Shown one piece after another: positions 26,052 to 34,525 of a DNA stretch of 64,000 bases. This DNA is from Chloroflexi bacterium OHK40 (lineage in GTDB: Bacteria > Chloroflexota > Chloroflexia > Chloroflexales > Chloroflexaceae), in assembly GCA_004367505.1 (NCBI GenBank), contig SFCB01000201.1, positions 1-64,000 on the forward strand. The letters are read 5' to 3'. The notes under the pieces were generated by a model that worked only from the letters and a program-made list of their open reading frames with translations, did not search any database and was not told the DNA's origin. How positions within the stretch are numbered: the first letter of the stretch is position 1; the number at the start of each line of letters is the position of its first letter. The translations under genes were made by a program, and so were the position numbers.

Positions 26052-26924
26052 GTGGCTGTGATCGATACCGATCGGCCCGCGCCGACAGTGCGCACGCCCC
26101 CGCTGCAACAGCCCCTGATCGTCATTAGCGCTCAGCGCGGCCCCCTGGCACTCCGCTGGCGCGACCTATGGGAGTATCGGGAGCTCTTTTTCTTCCTCGT
26201 CTGGCGTGATGTGAAGGTGCGCTACAAGCAGACGCTGCTCGGGGCCGCCTGGGCCATCCTCCAGCCCGTCATGGCGATGGTAATCTTCTCGGTTTTCTTC
26301 GGCGGGTTGGCGAAGATCTCATCGGACGGATTCCCCTACCCGGTCTTTGCCTATGCAGCGCTCTTGCCGTGGCAACTCTTCGCTACCGCGCTCACCACAT
26401 CGGCCAATAGCCTGATCGCCAGTTCGAGTATGGTGCGCAAGGTCTACTTCCCGCGGATCGCTCTGCCCGTCGCGGGGGTACTGGCAAGCCTGGTCGACTT
26501 TGCGATCGCCTTTGTGGTCCTGATCGGGCTGATGGCCTGGTACCGGCTGGTTCCAACACCGGCGGTGCTGCTGCTGCCCCTTTTCCTCGCCCAGGCGGTG
26601 CTCACAGCTCTTGGGGTTGGCCTCTGGCTTTCGGCGCTGAACGCCCGCTACCGGGATGTGCGCCATGCCCTGCCGTTTGTGGTACAGTTCTGGCTCTTTG
26701 CCACGCCGGTGGTCTATCCGAGCAGCTTGCTGCCAGAGCCGTGGCGCACGCTCTTCGGCCTCAACCCGATGGTCGGCGTGGTCGAGGGGTTCCGCTGGGC
26801 GCTGCTCGGCAGCAGCCCACCCAGCCTGATGATCGGCTTTTCGGCGCTGGTCTCACTCATGCTAGTGATCACCGGGGTGATCTACTTCCAGTCGGTGGAG
26901 CGCAAGTTCGCCGATGTCATCTAG
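26052..26924 (+). CDS. ABC-2 type polysaccharide export permease (Wzm/TagG type)
   Basis: About 290 residues with six membrane helices and the family entry motif WEYRELFFFLVWRDVKVRYKQT followed by LGAAWAILQPVMAMVIFSVFF. It ends in YFQSVERKFADVI, matching polysaccharide or teichoic-acid exporter permeases. Together with the Wzt-like ATPase encoded 269 bp downstream it should export lipid-linked glycan across the membrane. The long tracked ORF (from 24849) is mostly antisense to the CoxL gene. I chose GTG 26052, with AAGG 12 bp upstream, but GTG 26058 or ATG 25992 are possible. Confidence 0.88.
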   Translation: MAVIDTDRPAPTVRTPPLQQPLIVISAQRGPLALRWRDLWEYRELFFFLVWRDVKVRYKQTLLGAAWAILQPVMAMVIFSVFFGGLAKISSDGFPYPVFAYAALLPWQLFATALTTSANSLIASSSMVRKVYFPRIALPVAGVLASLVDFAIAFVVLIGLMAWYRLVPTPAVLLLPLFLAQAVLTALGVGLWLSALNARYRDVRHALPFVVQFWLFATPVVYPSSLLPEPWRTLFGLNPMVGVVEGFRWALLGSSPPSLMIGFSALVSLMLVITGVIYFQSVERKFADVI

Positions 26925-27193
26925 ATGCTTTCCAAAAGCAGGTGCGGGAGGTGGGCTTCAGGCCCTCACTTCCGCCGCTGTCGCGGCTTCCCCCGCTTCC
27001 GTGCGCGGGCAGTGAACCAGGGGGCGAGAGGAACGCGGCTTCAACCTGGATGCAGGGAGCGCACACCGGGGCATCCCGAGTGGCGGGGAGGTAGTTCCAC
27101 CGTCCGGGCCCGTGCCGACGACGGGGGATACCGCAGGGTCTGGCCCGGGCAGTGCGGGCTGTAAGGATGAGGGCGCTACCAACGGGGCAACCG

Positions 27194-28462
27194 ATGACAT
27201 ACGCGATCCGCGCGCAAGGGCTGGCCAAGCTCTACCACATTGGCCAGCAGCAGGAGCAGGCCCGTTACACCACCCTGCGGGACACGCTTGCAGGGGCGTT
27301 CCGGCGGCCCTTTGGCCGGCGCCGGGGGCCAGCCCAGGAGCTCTGGGCGCTCAATGGGGTCTCCTTTGATGTGCGGCCGGGCGAGGTGGTTGGGATCATC
27401 GGGCGCAATGGCGCCGGGAAGAGCACCCTGCTCAAGGTGCTCTCGCGCATCACCGATCCATCGCGGGGCCGGGCTGAGCTCTACGGCCGGGTGGCCTCGC
27501 TCCTGGAAGTGGGCACGGGGTTCCACCCCGAGCTCACGGGGCGCGAGAACGTCTTCCTGAACGGCGCCATTCTCGGCATGCGCCGGCGTGAGATCGAGCG
27601 CAACTTCGACGAGATCGTCGCGTTCGCCGAGGTGGAGAAGTTTATCGATACCCCGGTCAAGTTCTACTCGAGCGGGATGTATGTGCGCCTCGCCTTTGCG
27701 GTGGCCGCCCATCTCAACCCCGAGATCCTGATCGTGGACGAGGTGCTTGCCGTGGGTGACGCGCGCTTCCAGAAGAAGTGCCTCAACAAGATGCAGGATG
27801 TTGGCCAGCAAGGCCGTACCGTGCTCTTCGTCTCCCACAGTATGCAGGCGATCTTGCGCATGTGCGAGCGAACCATTCTGCTCGACGCGGGCACAGTGCT
27901 CGATGATGGGCCCTCGCAGAAGGTTATCAACACCTACCTCGGGCGCGACTTTGGCGCGATGGGGCAGCGCGTCTGGGCGGATGCGGCCCGCGCTCCCGGT
28001 GGCGAGGTGGCCCGCCTGCGGGCGGTGCGCGTGCGTGATGAGGATGGCACGACGACCGATGCGGTGGATATTCGCCGGCCGGTGCGGTTGGAGATGGAGT
28101 TTGAGGTGCTGCAGGATGGCTATGTGCTGCTGCCCCACTTCAAGCTTGCCAACGAAGACAATGTGCGCCTCTTTACCACGGTAGACACCGACCCGCAATG
28201 GCGGCGCCGCCCGCGCCCCTGTGGCCGCTATGTCAGCGTCGTGACGGTGCCCGGTAACCTGCTCGCTGAGGGCACGATCTTCGTGGATGCCGCGATGACT
28301 ACATTGGATCCGCAGATCACCCAGTTCTACGAGCGTGATGTGACCGCCTTCCAGGTCTTCGATCGGCTGGAAGACGACACGGCCCGTGGCGATTGGACGG
28401 GCACCCTGCCGGGTGTACTGCGGCCCAGGCTGGATTGGAGTACCACCTACTCGCAGGTGTGA
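27194..28462 (+). CDS. ABC polysaccharide exporter ATPase with Wzt C-terminal carbohydrate-binding domain
   Basis: A 422-residue protein. The ATPase part (about 1-250) has Walker A GRNGAGKST with Lys76, the Wzt/TagH hallmarks VASLLEVGTGFHPELTGRENVFLNG and KFYSSGMYVRLAFAVAAHL, and Walker B EILIVDEVLAVGD. The C-terminal 170 residues are a beta-rich Wzt_C-like domain (HFKLANEDNVRLFTTVDTD). In E. coli O9a this domain recognises the finished, capped polymer before export. Its presence suggests that chain termination and export are linked here too (inference). The start at ATG 27194 is preferred over the tracked 27152. Ribosome sites are weak at both. Confidence 0.92.
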   Translation: MTYAIRAQGLAKLYHIGQQQEQARYTTLRDTLAGAFRRPFGRRRGPAQELWALNGVSFDVRPGEVVGIIGRNGAGKSTLLKVLSRITDPSRGRAELYGRVASLLEVGTGFHPELTGRENVFLNGAILGMRRREIERNFDEIVAFAEVEKFIDTPVKFYSSGMYVRLAFAVAAHLNPEILIVDEVLAVGDARFQKKCLNKMQDVGQQGRTVLFVSHSMQAILRMCERTILLDAGTVLDDGPSQKVINTYLGRDFGAMGQRVWADAARAPGGEVARLRAVRVRDEDGTTTDAVDIRRPVRLEMEFEVLQDGYVLLPHFKLANEDNVRLFTTVDTDPQWRRRPRPCGRYVSVVTVPGNLLAEGTIFVDAAMTTLDPQITQFYERDVTAFQVFDRLEDDTARGDWTGTLPGVLRPRLDWSTTYSQV

Positions 28463-28544
28463 AGGCCGTTTTGTGGTACGCTCTGATCGGCTGGCAGGAT
28501 GTCGGCGCCTGGAGCGCCACGATCGGGCAGAGGGTTCTGAGCCT

Positions 28545-29876
28545 ATGGATCGTTTTCGAGATGATCTGATCGCACGAATCAGCGAGCGCCGTGCCGTCGT
28601 CGGCGTGATCGGTCTGGGCTACGTGGGGCTCCCGCTGGCGGTCCGGGCCGCTGGCCTGGGCTTCCCGGTGATCGGCTTCGAGGTGAGCGCGGCGAAGGTG
28701 GCGCAGATTAATCGTGGTGAGAGCTATATCGGCGATGTGCCTTCCGAGCAACTTGCCCCGCTGACACGGTGTGGCGCCCTTCTGGCCACCACCGATGCTG
28801 CCCGGATGGCCGAGTGCGACCTACTGGTGATCTGTGTGCCCACCCCGCTCAATGTCACCCGTGACCCCGACCTGAGCTATATCGAGTCGGCCGCCACGAT
28901 GATCGCCGCGAGCCTGCGCCCCGGGCAACTGGTGATCCTGGAGAGTACTACCTACCCGGGCACCACTCGCGAGGTGGTCTGGCCCCGGCTCCAGGGGCGT
29001 GGGCTTGCCCCTGGCACCGAGATCTTTCTGGCCTTCTCTCCCGAGCGCATCGACCCCGGGCAGACTAGCAGCAAAGGTTGGGGGGTGGAAAACACACCCA
29101 AGGTGGTAGGTGGATTGACCCCGGCCTGCGCTGAACTGACGGCCGCCTTCTACCGCCATATCACCAACCAGGTTGTCTGCGTGAGCTCGCCCGATGCCGC
29201 CGAGCTCACCAAGCTCTTCGAGAATATCTTCCGGGCGGTCAATATCGCCCTGGTGAACGAACTGGCACTGCTCTGTGATCGGATGGGGCTCAATGTGTGG
29301 GAGGTGATCGACGCGGCGGCCACAAAGCCATACGGCTTTATGCGCTTTACGCCTGGCCCCGGCCTGGGTGGCCACTGCATTCCGATCGATCCCTTTTACC
29401 TTACCTGGAAGGCCCGCGAGTTAGATCTGACCACCCGATTCATTGAGCTCGCCGGTGAGATCAATACCCAGATGCCACGCCACGTCCACGATCTCGTCGT
29501 GCGGGCGCTCAATCGCCAGAAGAAGGCCCTGAATGGCTCTACCGTGCTGCTGCTTGGCGTGGCCTACAAACCCGATGTGAACGACTACCGCGAGTCGCCC
29601 GCCTTTAAGGTGTATGACCTGCTGGCCGCCGATGGTGCCCGTGTGTTCACCTGCGATCCGCACGTACCTAGCTTCGAACTGCACGATGGCCAGGTGATCA
29701 CGACCATGCCTCTCAGTGATGATCTCCTCGCCAGCTGCGACTGCGCGGTGATTATTACGGACCACCGGGCCTTCGACTACCAGCAGATTGTGACGCTGGC
29801 GCCGGCAGTGGTCGATACGCGCAATGCTACCCGCGCGATCGAAGGCCCCCTTCGCGCGAAGATCACGCTGCTCTAG
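28545..29876 (+). CDS. wbpA: UDP-N-acetylglucosamine 6-dehydrogenase-like nucleotide sugar dehydrogenase (WbpA type)
   Basis: A 443-residue three-domain dehydrogenase. NAD binding is at VIGLGYVGLPLAV. The central domain has SSPDAAELTKLFENIFRAVNIALVNEL, and the catalytic cysteine lies in GPGLGGHCIPIDPFYLTWKARE. The C-terminal domain has GVAYKPDVNDYRESPA. These motifs match WbpA/WecC-type enzymes, which oxidise UDP-GlcNAc (or UDP-ManNAc) twice at C6 to the uronic acid, rather than UDP-glucose dehydrogenase. ATG 28545 follows AGAGGG at about 9 bp. The product would feed HexNAcA residues into the exported glycan. See also the AlgD-like gene at 55540. Confidence 0.85.
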   Translation: MDRFRDDLIARISERRAVVGVIGLGYVGLPLAVRAAGLGFPVIGFEVSAAKVAQINRGESYIGDVPSEQLAPLTRCGALLATTDAARMAECDLLVICVPTPLNVTRDPDLSYIESAATMIAASLRPGQLVILESTTYPGTTREVVWPRLQGRGLAPGTEIFLAFSPERIDPGQTSSKGWGVENTPKVVGGLTPACAELTAAFYRHITNQVVCVSSPDAAELTKLFENIFRAVNIALVNELALLCDRMGLNVWEVIDAAATKPYGFMRFTPGPGLGGHCIPIDPFYLTWKARELDLTTRFIELAGEINTQMPRHVHDLVVRALNRQKKALNGSTVLLLGVAYKPDVNDYRESPAFKVYDLLAADGARVFTCDPHVPSFELHDGQVITTMPLSDDLLASCDCAVIITDHRAFDYQQIVTLAPAVVDTRNATRAIEGPLRAKITLL

Positions 29877-29975
29877 GCGGCTATCCGATAGACGTGCCAG
29901 CGCCCGTCGCCTCCACCAGCCTTCTCGCCCGGTATTGGCACGCACTGTAGACCCTGGAAATGGTGCGAGGATGCC

Positions 29976-30908
29976 ATGGCTGCGGTTCCCGGGGGCGCTC
30001 GCAAACGTGCACGAGCGGTCGGCGATGTTGTACAAACGCTCCATGCGCTGCCATTCGTGAGTGTGATCGTGCCGACCTACAACGGTGCGGGTACGCTGGA
30101 TGCTCAACTGGCTGCGCTCTATGCCCAACGCTACGCCGGCCCCTGGGAGGTGATTGTCGTCGATAATCGCTCAACGGACGCAACCGTGCAGATCGTAGGG
30201 GAGTGGCTCGACCGGATGCCCAACCTGCGGCTGGTGCCAGCCTATGAGCGGCAGGGGCGCGGCTACGCGCTCAACTGTGGTGCCCGCGCTGCCCGGGGCG
30301 AGATCTTTCTCTTCTGCGACTGTGACGATGTGGCGGGTGAGGGCTGGGTTGCCGCAATGGCCGAAGCCCTTTGTGCTCACGCGGTGGTTGTTGGGCTGAC
30401 GGAGATTGAGCGACTGAACCAGCGGCGCCCCGGCGCGATCAAGCCCTATAATAGTGCCTCGCACGTGAGCCTCGACTTTCTTCCCCACGCTACTGGCTGT
30501 AACTCGGGCGTCACCCGCGAGGCTTTTGAGGCGGTGGGTGGCTTCGAGGAACGTTCGCAGCGAGCCCAGGATATCGACTTCTCCTGGCGCTTGCAGCTTG
30601 CCGGCTACAAGATTTTCGACGCGCCGGATGCGGTGCTCCACTACCGCTATCGTGAGGGGCTCCGGTCCGTGTGGCGCCAGACGGTGCATAACGCTATTGC
30701 CCACGCCTGGCTCTACCGGCGCTTTCGCTCCCAGGGCATGCCACGCTCATCCTGGCGTGCAGCACTGCGAGACTATCTCTGGTTAGTGCGCTACGCCCGT
30801 ATTCTCCCGGTGCGCCCCTACGAGTTCCGCGTCGCCTGGGTGTACCGCGCCGGGTTACGCTGGGGCCGGCTTCTTGGATCGCTCATCTATCGCGTGTGGT
30901 ATCCCTAG
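29976..30908 (+). CDS. Glycosyltransferase family 2 (1 of the polysaccharide locus)
   Basis: A 310-residue GT-A enzyme. The donor domain starts FVSVIVPTYNGAGTLDAQLAAL, with VDNRSTD and the metal-binding CDCDD. An acceptor-side stretch SGVTREAFEAVGGFEERSQRAQDIDFSWRL is typical of inverting GT2 enzymes, and DxDFSWR is the catalytic-base region. No membrane helices, so it acts on lipid-linked intermediates at the cytoplasmic face. Donor sugar unknown. Its stop is followed 4 bp later by the first of two 46-bp repeats. It is the closest relative in this window of the next GT2 (31112). Confidence 0.88.
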   Translation: MAAVPGGARKRARAVGDVVQTLHALPFVSVIVPTYNGAGTLDAQLAALYAQRYAGPWEVIVVDNRSTDATVQIVGEWLDRMPNLRLVPAYERQGRGYALNCGARAARGEIFLFCDCDDVAGEGWVAAMAEALCAHAVVVGLTEIERLNQRRPGAIKPYNSASHVSLDFLPHATGCNSGVTREAFEAVGGFEERSQRAQDIDFSWRLQLAGYKIFDAPDAVLHYRYREGLRSVWRQTVHNAIAHAWLYRRFRSQGMPRSSWRAALRDYLWLVRYARILPVRPYEFRVAWVYRAGLRWGRLLGSLIYRVWYP

Positions 30909-30912
30909 TCGT

Positions 30913-31048
30913 CCATCCGAGCTCTGCTGCGGAGTCCCGATGCCCCACCGGGGCGGCTCAACAGGATCGCGAACCGGCGACATAATCATGGTGATCCACT
31001 AACCGTCCGAGCTCCGCTGCGGGGTACACACGTCCCACCGGGGCGTCT
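30913..31048 (+). repeat. Pair of 46-bp direct repeats (30913-30958 and 31003-31048)
   Basis: Two copies with a 90-bp period, 37 of 46 positions identical by my hand alignment, in the gap between two GT2 genes. Both contain CCGAGCTCYGCTGCGG and CCCACCGGGGC. Each copy can fold: CCGAGC pairs with GCTGCGG, and GCCCC-ACC-GGGGC in copy 1 becomes GTCCC-ACC-GGGGC in copy 2, where the C-to-T change keeps a G-T pair. No T-run follows either hairpin. They may be relics of a duplication or conserved RNA elements. Confidence 0.6.
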
Positions 31049-31111
31049 GTGCAGGCTGATCCGGCGTGTGGACCGGATTCTGGTAAGCGTTGCCTCCCTT
31101 TCCTTCAGCCT

Positions 31112-31990
31112 ATGGATCTTTCTGTTATCATCCCCTGCTACAACGCGGCCGACACGATCGGTGACCAGCTTGAGGCTCTGGCTGCCCAGCAGTGGGCGCG
31201 GCCCTGGGAGGTGATCGTGGCGGATAACGGCTCGCGGGACGGCTCCCGCCAGGTGGTCGCGGGCTTCACTGGTCGGGTGCCGGGGCTGCGGATCGTGGAT
31301 GCTTCGGCGCGGCGCGGCGGGGCCTTCGCGCGCAACCAGGCCGCTCGCCTCGCCCATGGCGCGGCACTGGCCTTTGTCGACGCGGACGATGTGGTAGCGC
31401 CCGGCTGGGTGGCGGCCATCGGTACGGCACTCGCGGAGCGACCCTTCGTCGCCTCGCGCTTCGATATCGAGCGGCTCAACCGCGACTCGTGGGTGAGCCG
31501 GACGCGCACCAATCCGCAGGCGGATGGCCTGCAGCGGATCAGCTACCCGCCGCACTTGCTCCACGCTGGCGGTTGTGGTCTCGGTATCAGGCGAGAGCTC
31601 CACGAGCATGTCGGCGGTTTTGATGAGCAGTTGCTGCGCCTGATGGATACGGACTACTGCTTCAGGGTGCAGCTGCAGTGCGGCGTGGAGTTGGCCTTTG
31701 TACCCGAGGCTGTGGTGTATGTGCGCTATCGCGACACCCTGAGGGGCATGTTCCGGCAGACCCGCGAGCGAGCCGCCTACAATGTCTATCTCGCCAAGCG
31801 CTACTGGCCAGCCGGGAAGCCGCACAAGCCCCTGCGCTCATGGTACCTCTTTGGCCGGCGCTGGCTCCGCCATGCGCTTCGTCTCGGTCGGGTGCGTTCG
31901 CGCGAGCAGTTCGCCGAGTGGCTGCGCACGCTCGGTTGGCACGTCGGCATCCTCCAGGGCAGCATTCAGTATAAGGCGCCGCCGCTGTGA
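31112..31990 (+). CDS. Glycosyltransferase family 2
   Basis: A 292-residue GT-A enzyme starting MDLSVIIPCYNAADTIGDQLEAL. It has ADNGSRDGS, the metal-binding DADD in LAFVDADDVVAPGWVAA and a catalytic-base region LLRLMDTDYCFRVQL. Overall layout and several phrases (WEVIVxDN, QxAxGxVxRxVW-like ends) parallel the GT2 at 29976, suggesting a duplicated gene pair separated by the 46-bp repeats. ATG 31112 is chosen because the domain begins there; no good ribosome site is visible. The stop overlaps the next gene's GTG by 4 bp. Confidence 0.87.
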   Translation: MDLSVIIPCYNAADTIGDQLEALAAQQWARPWEVIVADNGSRDGSRQVVAGFTGRVPGLRIVDASARRGGAFARNQAARLAHGAALAFVDADDVVAPGWVAAIGTALAERPFVASRFDIERLNRDSWVSRTRTNPQADGLQRISYPPHLLHAGGCGLGIRRELHEHVGGFDEQLLRLMDTDYCFRVQLQCGVELAFVPEAVVYVRYRDTLRGMFRQTRERAAYNVYLAKRYWPAGKPHKPLRSWYLFGRRWLRHALRLGRVRSREQFAEWLRTLGWHVGILQGSIQYKAPPL

Positions 31991-32709
31991 GTCACCTGAC
32001 CCGCTCCCAACCCGGGCCGCTACGCCTCGCCATGGCTAGTGCAAAGCGCCGCCTGCTCGGTACGATCGTAGGTGTCGCTACCGATGCGCCGCTCGCCGCG
32101 CTCACGTTCGATGATGGCCCCGACCCCGAGTTTACGCCGCAGCTCCTCGCGGTGCTCGAGCGCCATCACGCGCGCGGCACTTTCTTCATGCTCGGCCAGC
32201 AGGCCGCCGACCATCCTACGCTGCTGGACCGGGTGGCGGCGGGAGGACACACAATCGGCAACCATACCTTCGACCACGTCCGGCTGCCGCAGACCCCGCG
32301 TGGCGAGCGCCTGCGCCAGCTGTGGCGCTGTCGGGCAGCCCTCAGACCCTACGGCGCGCCGATCTTCCGCCCTCCCTACGGCGGTCAGAGCGTTGGCTCG
32401 CGCATTGATGCGCTCCTGCTCGGCTACGCCGTAGTCGCCTGGAGCGCCCACGTTGAGGATTGGCTTCCCCAGACGCCAGAGGCCCTGGCTCGGCGTATCG
32501 AGGATCAGCTTCGTCCTGGCGCGATCCTGCTCCTCCACGATCGGCTCCATCACCCACGGGTGCCCGCTGCCGCCGACCGCCGCCCGCTCATTGCCGCCCT
32601 CGATCTGGTCCTTGGTCGGCTGGGCGAGCGCTTCCGTTTTGTGACGGTGACCGAGTTGCTGCGTAGCGGGCGCCCCCTGCGGACGAGTTGGTTCCGCCCC
32701 GCCCTCTAG
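31987..32709 (+). CDS. Polysaccharide deacetylase (NodB/CE4 family)
   Basis: A 240-residue CE4 enzyme with the conserved motifs: TFDDGPDPEFT (catalytic base and metal Asp), HTIGNHTFDH (metal-binding His pair), FRPPYGG, and AILLLHD with the general-acid His. It should remove N-acetyl or O-acetyl groups from a polymer or precursor. There is no signal peptide, and the first 15 residues (before MASAKRRL) may not be translated. The GTG start overlaps the previous stop (GTGA), indicating coupled translation with the GT2. If cytoplasmic, it would act on lipid-linked sugar, as PIG-L-like steps do. Confidence 0.88.
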   Translation: MSHLTRSQPGPLRLAMASAKRRLLGTIVGVATDAPLAALTFDDGPDPEFTPQLLAVLERHHARGTFFMLGQQAADHPTLLDRVAAGGHTIGNHTFDHVRLPQTPRGERLRQLWRCRAALRPYGAPIFRPPYGGQSVGSRIDALLLGYAVVAWSAHVEDWLPQTPEALARRIEDQLRPGAILLLHDRLHHPRVPAAADRRPLIAALDLVLGRLGERFRFVTVTELLRSGRPLRTSWFRPAL

Positions 32710-32738
32710 CGCCGCAGAATGCCCAACGCGAGGTTGTT

Positions 32739-33458
32739 ATGGGATTCGTCCACCAGATCCGCCAGCGCTGGACTGACTTGCTCATGCGGCGCGCGGGCTA
32801 CGATAGGCTGGGCCGCCTGGCAACCTGGCTTGCTACGTGCTATATCCGGCCGTACAAGGCCCGCGTAGGGGTGGCTCACCGTTATCCCCGTGGTTACATC
32901 GCGCCGAGCGCCGAGATCGCCCATACCCAGCTGCGGCTCGGACGGCACGTGTTTATCGGCGATCGGGTGGTGATCTTTCAGCGCCATAAGGCGGGGCCCG
33001 TCGAGTTGGGCGACTATGTAGAGCTGCACCGCGACGTGATCATTGAGAATGGCGCCGGCGGGAGCCTCCAGATCGGCGAGCGCACCGGCGTCCAGCCTCG
33101 CTGCCAGTTTTCGGCCTATGTGGCGCCCATCAGCATCGGCCGGCGCGTGCAGATCGCGCCCGCATGCGCCTTTTACCCCTATGACCATGGTATGGCGCCG
33201 GGCGTGCCGATGCTGGAGCAGCCGCTCACGAGTCGTGGCCCGATCGTGATTGAGGATGATGTCTGGCTCGGCTATGGCGTGGTCGTTCTTTCCGGAGTGC
33301 GAATTGGCGCGGGTGCCGTTATCGGTGCGGGCGCCGTTGTTACACGTGATCTTCCGGCTGGTGCAGTAGCGGTTGGTGCGCCCGCGAGAGTAGTGAAGAT
33401 GCGCGATGAGCTCACGTCACACGAAGCGGCCGTTGCTTTCGTTGCGCCCCATCAGTGA
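32739..33458 (+). CDS. Hexapeptide-repeat acyltransferase (LbetaH family)
   Basis: A 239-residue protein whose residues about 50-225 contain left-handed beta-helix hexapeptide repeats (LRLGRHVFIGDRVVI, VELGDYVELHRDVIIENG, VRIGAGAVIGAGAVVT). It ends in GAPARVVKMRDEL, as in sugar O-acetyltransferases such as WcaF/Maa. An acetyl-CoA-dependent transfer to a sugar hydroxyl or amine is likely. GAGG lies 5 bp before ATG 32739. An N-terminal 45-residue basic, aromatic segment is outside the repeat fold. Acyl group and acceptor are unknown. Confidence 0.87.
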   Translation: MGFVHQIRQRWTDLLMRRAGYDRLGRLATWLATCYIRPYKARVGVAHRYPRGYIAPSAEIAHTQLRLGRHVFIGDRVVIFQRHKAGPVELGDYVELHRDVIIENGAGGSLQIGERTGVQPRCQFSAYVAPISIGRRVQIAPACAFYPYDHGMAPGVPMLEQPLTSRGPIVIEDDVWLGYGVVVLSGVRIGAGAVIGAGAVVTRDLPAGAVAVGAPARVVKMRDELTSHEAAVAFVAPHQ

Positions 33459-33499
33459 GCGATACACCCGTGTCGAACAAGGGCAGGAGGTGAGGTGCA

Positions 33500-34495
33500 A
33501 TGGCTCCCCTGGTGACCGTCGCCATTCCCGTCTATAAGCGACTCGGCTACCTGCCGGGGGCTTTGCGTTCGGTGGCCGCGCAGGACTATCCGGAGATCGA
33601 GCTGATCGTCTCGGACAACGGTGAGCATGGGGCGACCCTCGATGCGCTCGTGGCCGCCCACTATCCGCGCCCCTACAGGCTGCGCCGTAACCAGCGCTCG
33701 GTGCCGATCGTCGAGCACTTCAATCAGCTGATAGACTCGGCGAGCGGGGTTTACTATGCCATGCTCAGCGATGATGACGAGATCAGCCCGACATTCATCG
33801 GGGAGTTGGTGAGGCTGCTCGAGCGCTACCCGGAGGCGACGGCAGCGCTGGCTCGCGTCGAAGCCTTTAGCGAAGATGGGGCGCGGGTGCTCGCTGCCAC
33901 CGACGATGCCCCGCTGCCGCCTGAGTTGATGAGCGGCATGGCGTTCGTGCGGGCCTGGTGCACCCACCAGCATAAGTTTATCAGCTTCACCACTAACCTC
34001 TCGCGCACAGCCGACTTGCGGGCGGCCGGTGGCTACCCGCCGATCGAGCGGGCCAACGGCTCCGACAATGCCCTGTTGATCAAGCAGAGCCTCGGGCGGG
34101 CGATTGCCTTCAGTGCCCGGTGCACCTTCCGTCACCGGATGCACGCCACAAGCTTCGGCAAAGCTGCCGAGATCGAAAGCCTTGCCCGCTCCAGCCGGCA
34201 GTTCCTGGCCTGGCTGGCCGAAGATCCGGGGCTGCGTGCCTGGGGTCAGCAGCACGCCGCCGAGTATGCCGAGCTGCGGGAGTTGGCCGCTGGCCTGGCC
34301 TACGGCACCTACCTGGCGCGCTGGCGTGGCCTCTACCGGGGCCAGATCTCTGGCTTACGCTGGGTCCTGGCCGGATTCCGTCTGCCCTTCCATCCGCGTT
34401 ACACTCGGCAGGCTGCGGCAACGGTGCTTTATAGCCTGCCCGGGCTCGATCGCCTGGCACGGCGCCACAAGCGCCCGAGGCTGGCGAACCGCTAA
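33500..34495 (+). CDS. Glycosyltransferase family 2
   Basis: A 331-residue GT-A enzyme. VTVAIPVYKRLGYLPGALRSV and VSDNGE form the nucleotide site and LSDDDEISPTF the metal site. No membrane helices are seen, and the C-terminal 100 residues are basic and amphipathic, which may attach it to the membrane. AGGAGG lies about 8 bp before ATG 33500 (GCAGGAGGTGAGGTGCA), a strong ribosome site. Donor and acceptor unknown. Confidence 0.86.
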   Translation: MAPLVTVAIPVYKRLGYLPGALRSVAAQDYPEIELIVSDNGEHGATLDALVAAHYPRPYRLRRNQRSVPIVEHFNQLIDSASGVYYAMLSDDDEISPTFIGELVRLLERYPEATAALARVEAFSEDGARVLAATDDAPLPPELMSGMAFVRAWCTHQHKFISFTTNLSRTADLRAAGGYPPIERANGSDNALLIKQSLGRAIAFSARCTFRHRMHATSFGKAAEIESLARSSRQFLAWLAEDPGLRAWGQQHAAEYAELRELAAGLAYGTYLARWRGLYRGQISGLRWVLAGFRLPFHPRYTRQAAATVLYSLPGLDRLARRHKRPRLANR

Positions 34496-34525
34496 TCCTG
34501 CTGGCACGCCAGTGAGATCGAGACA

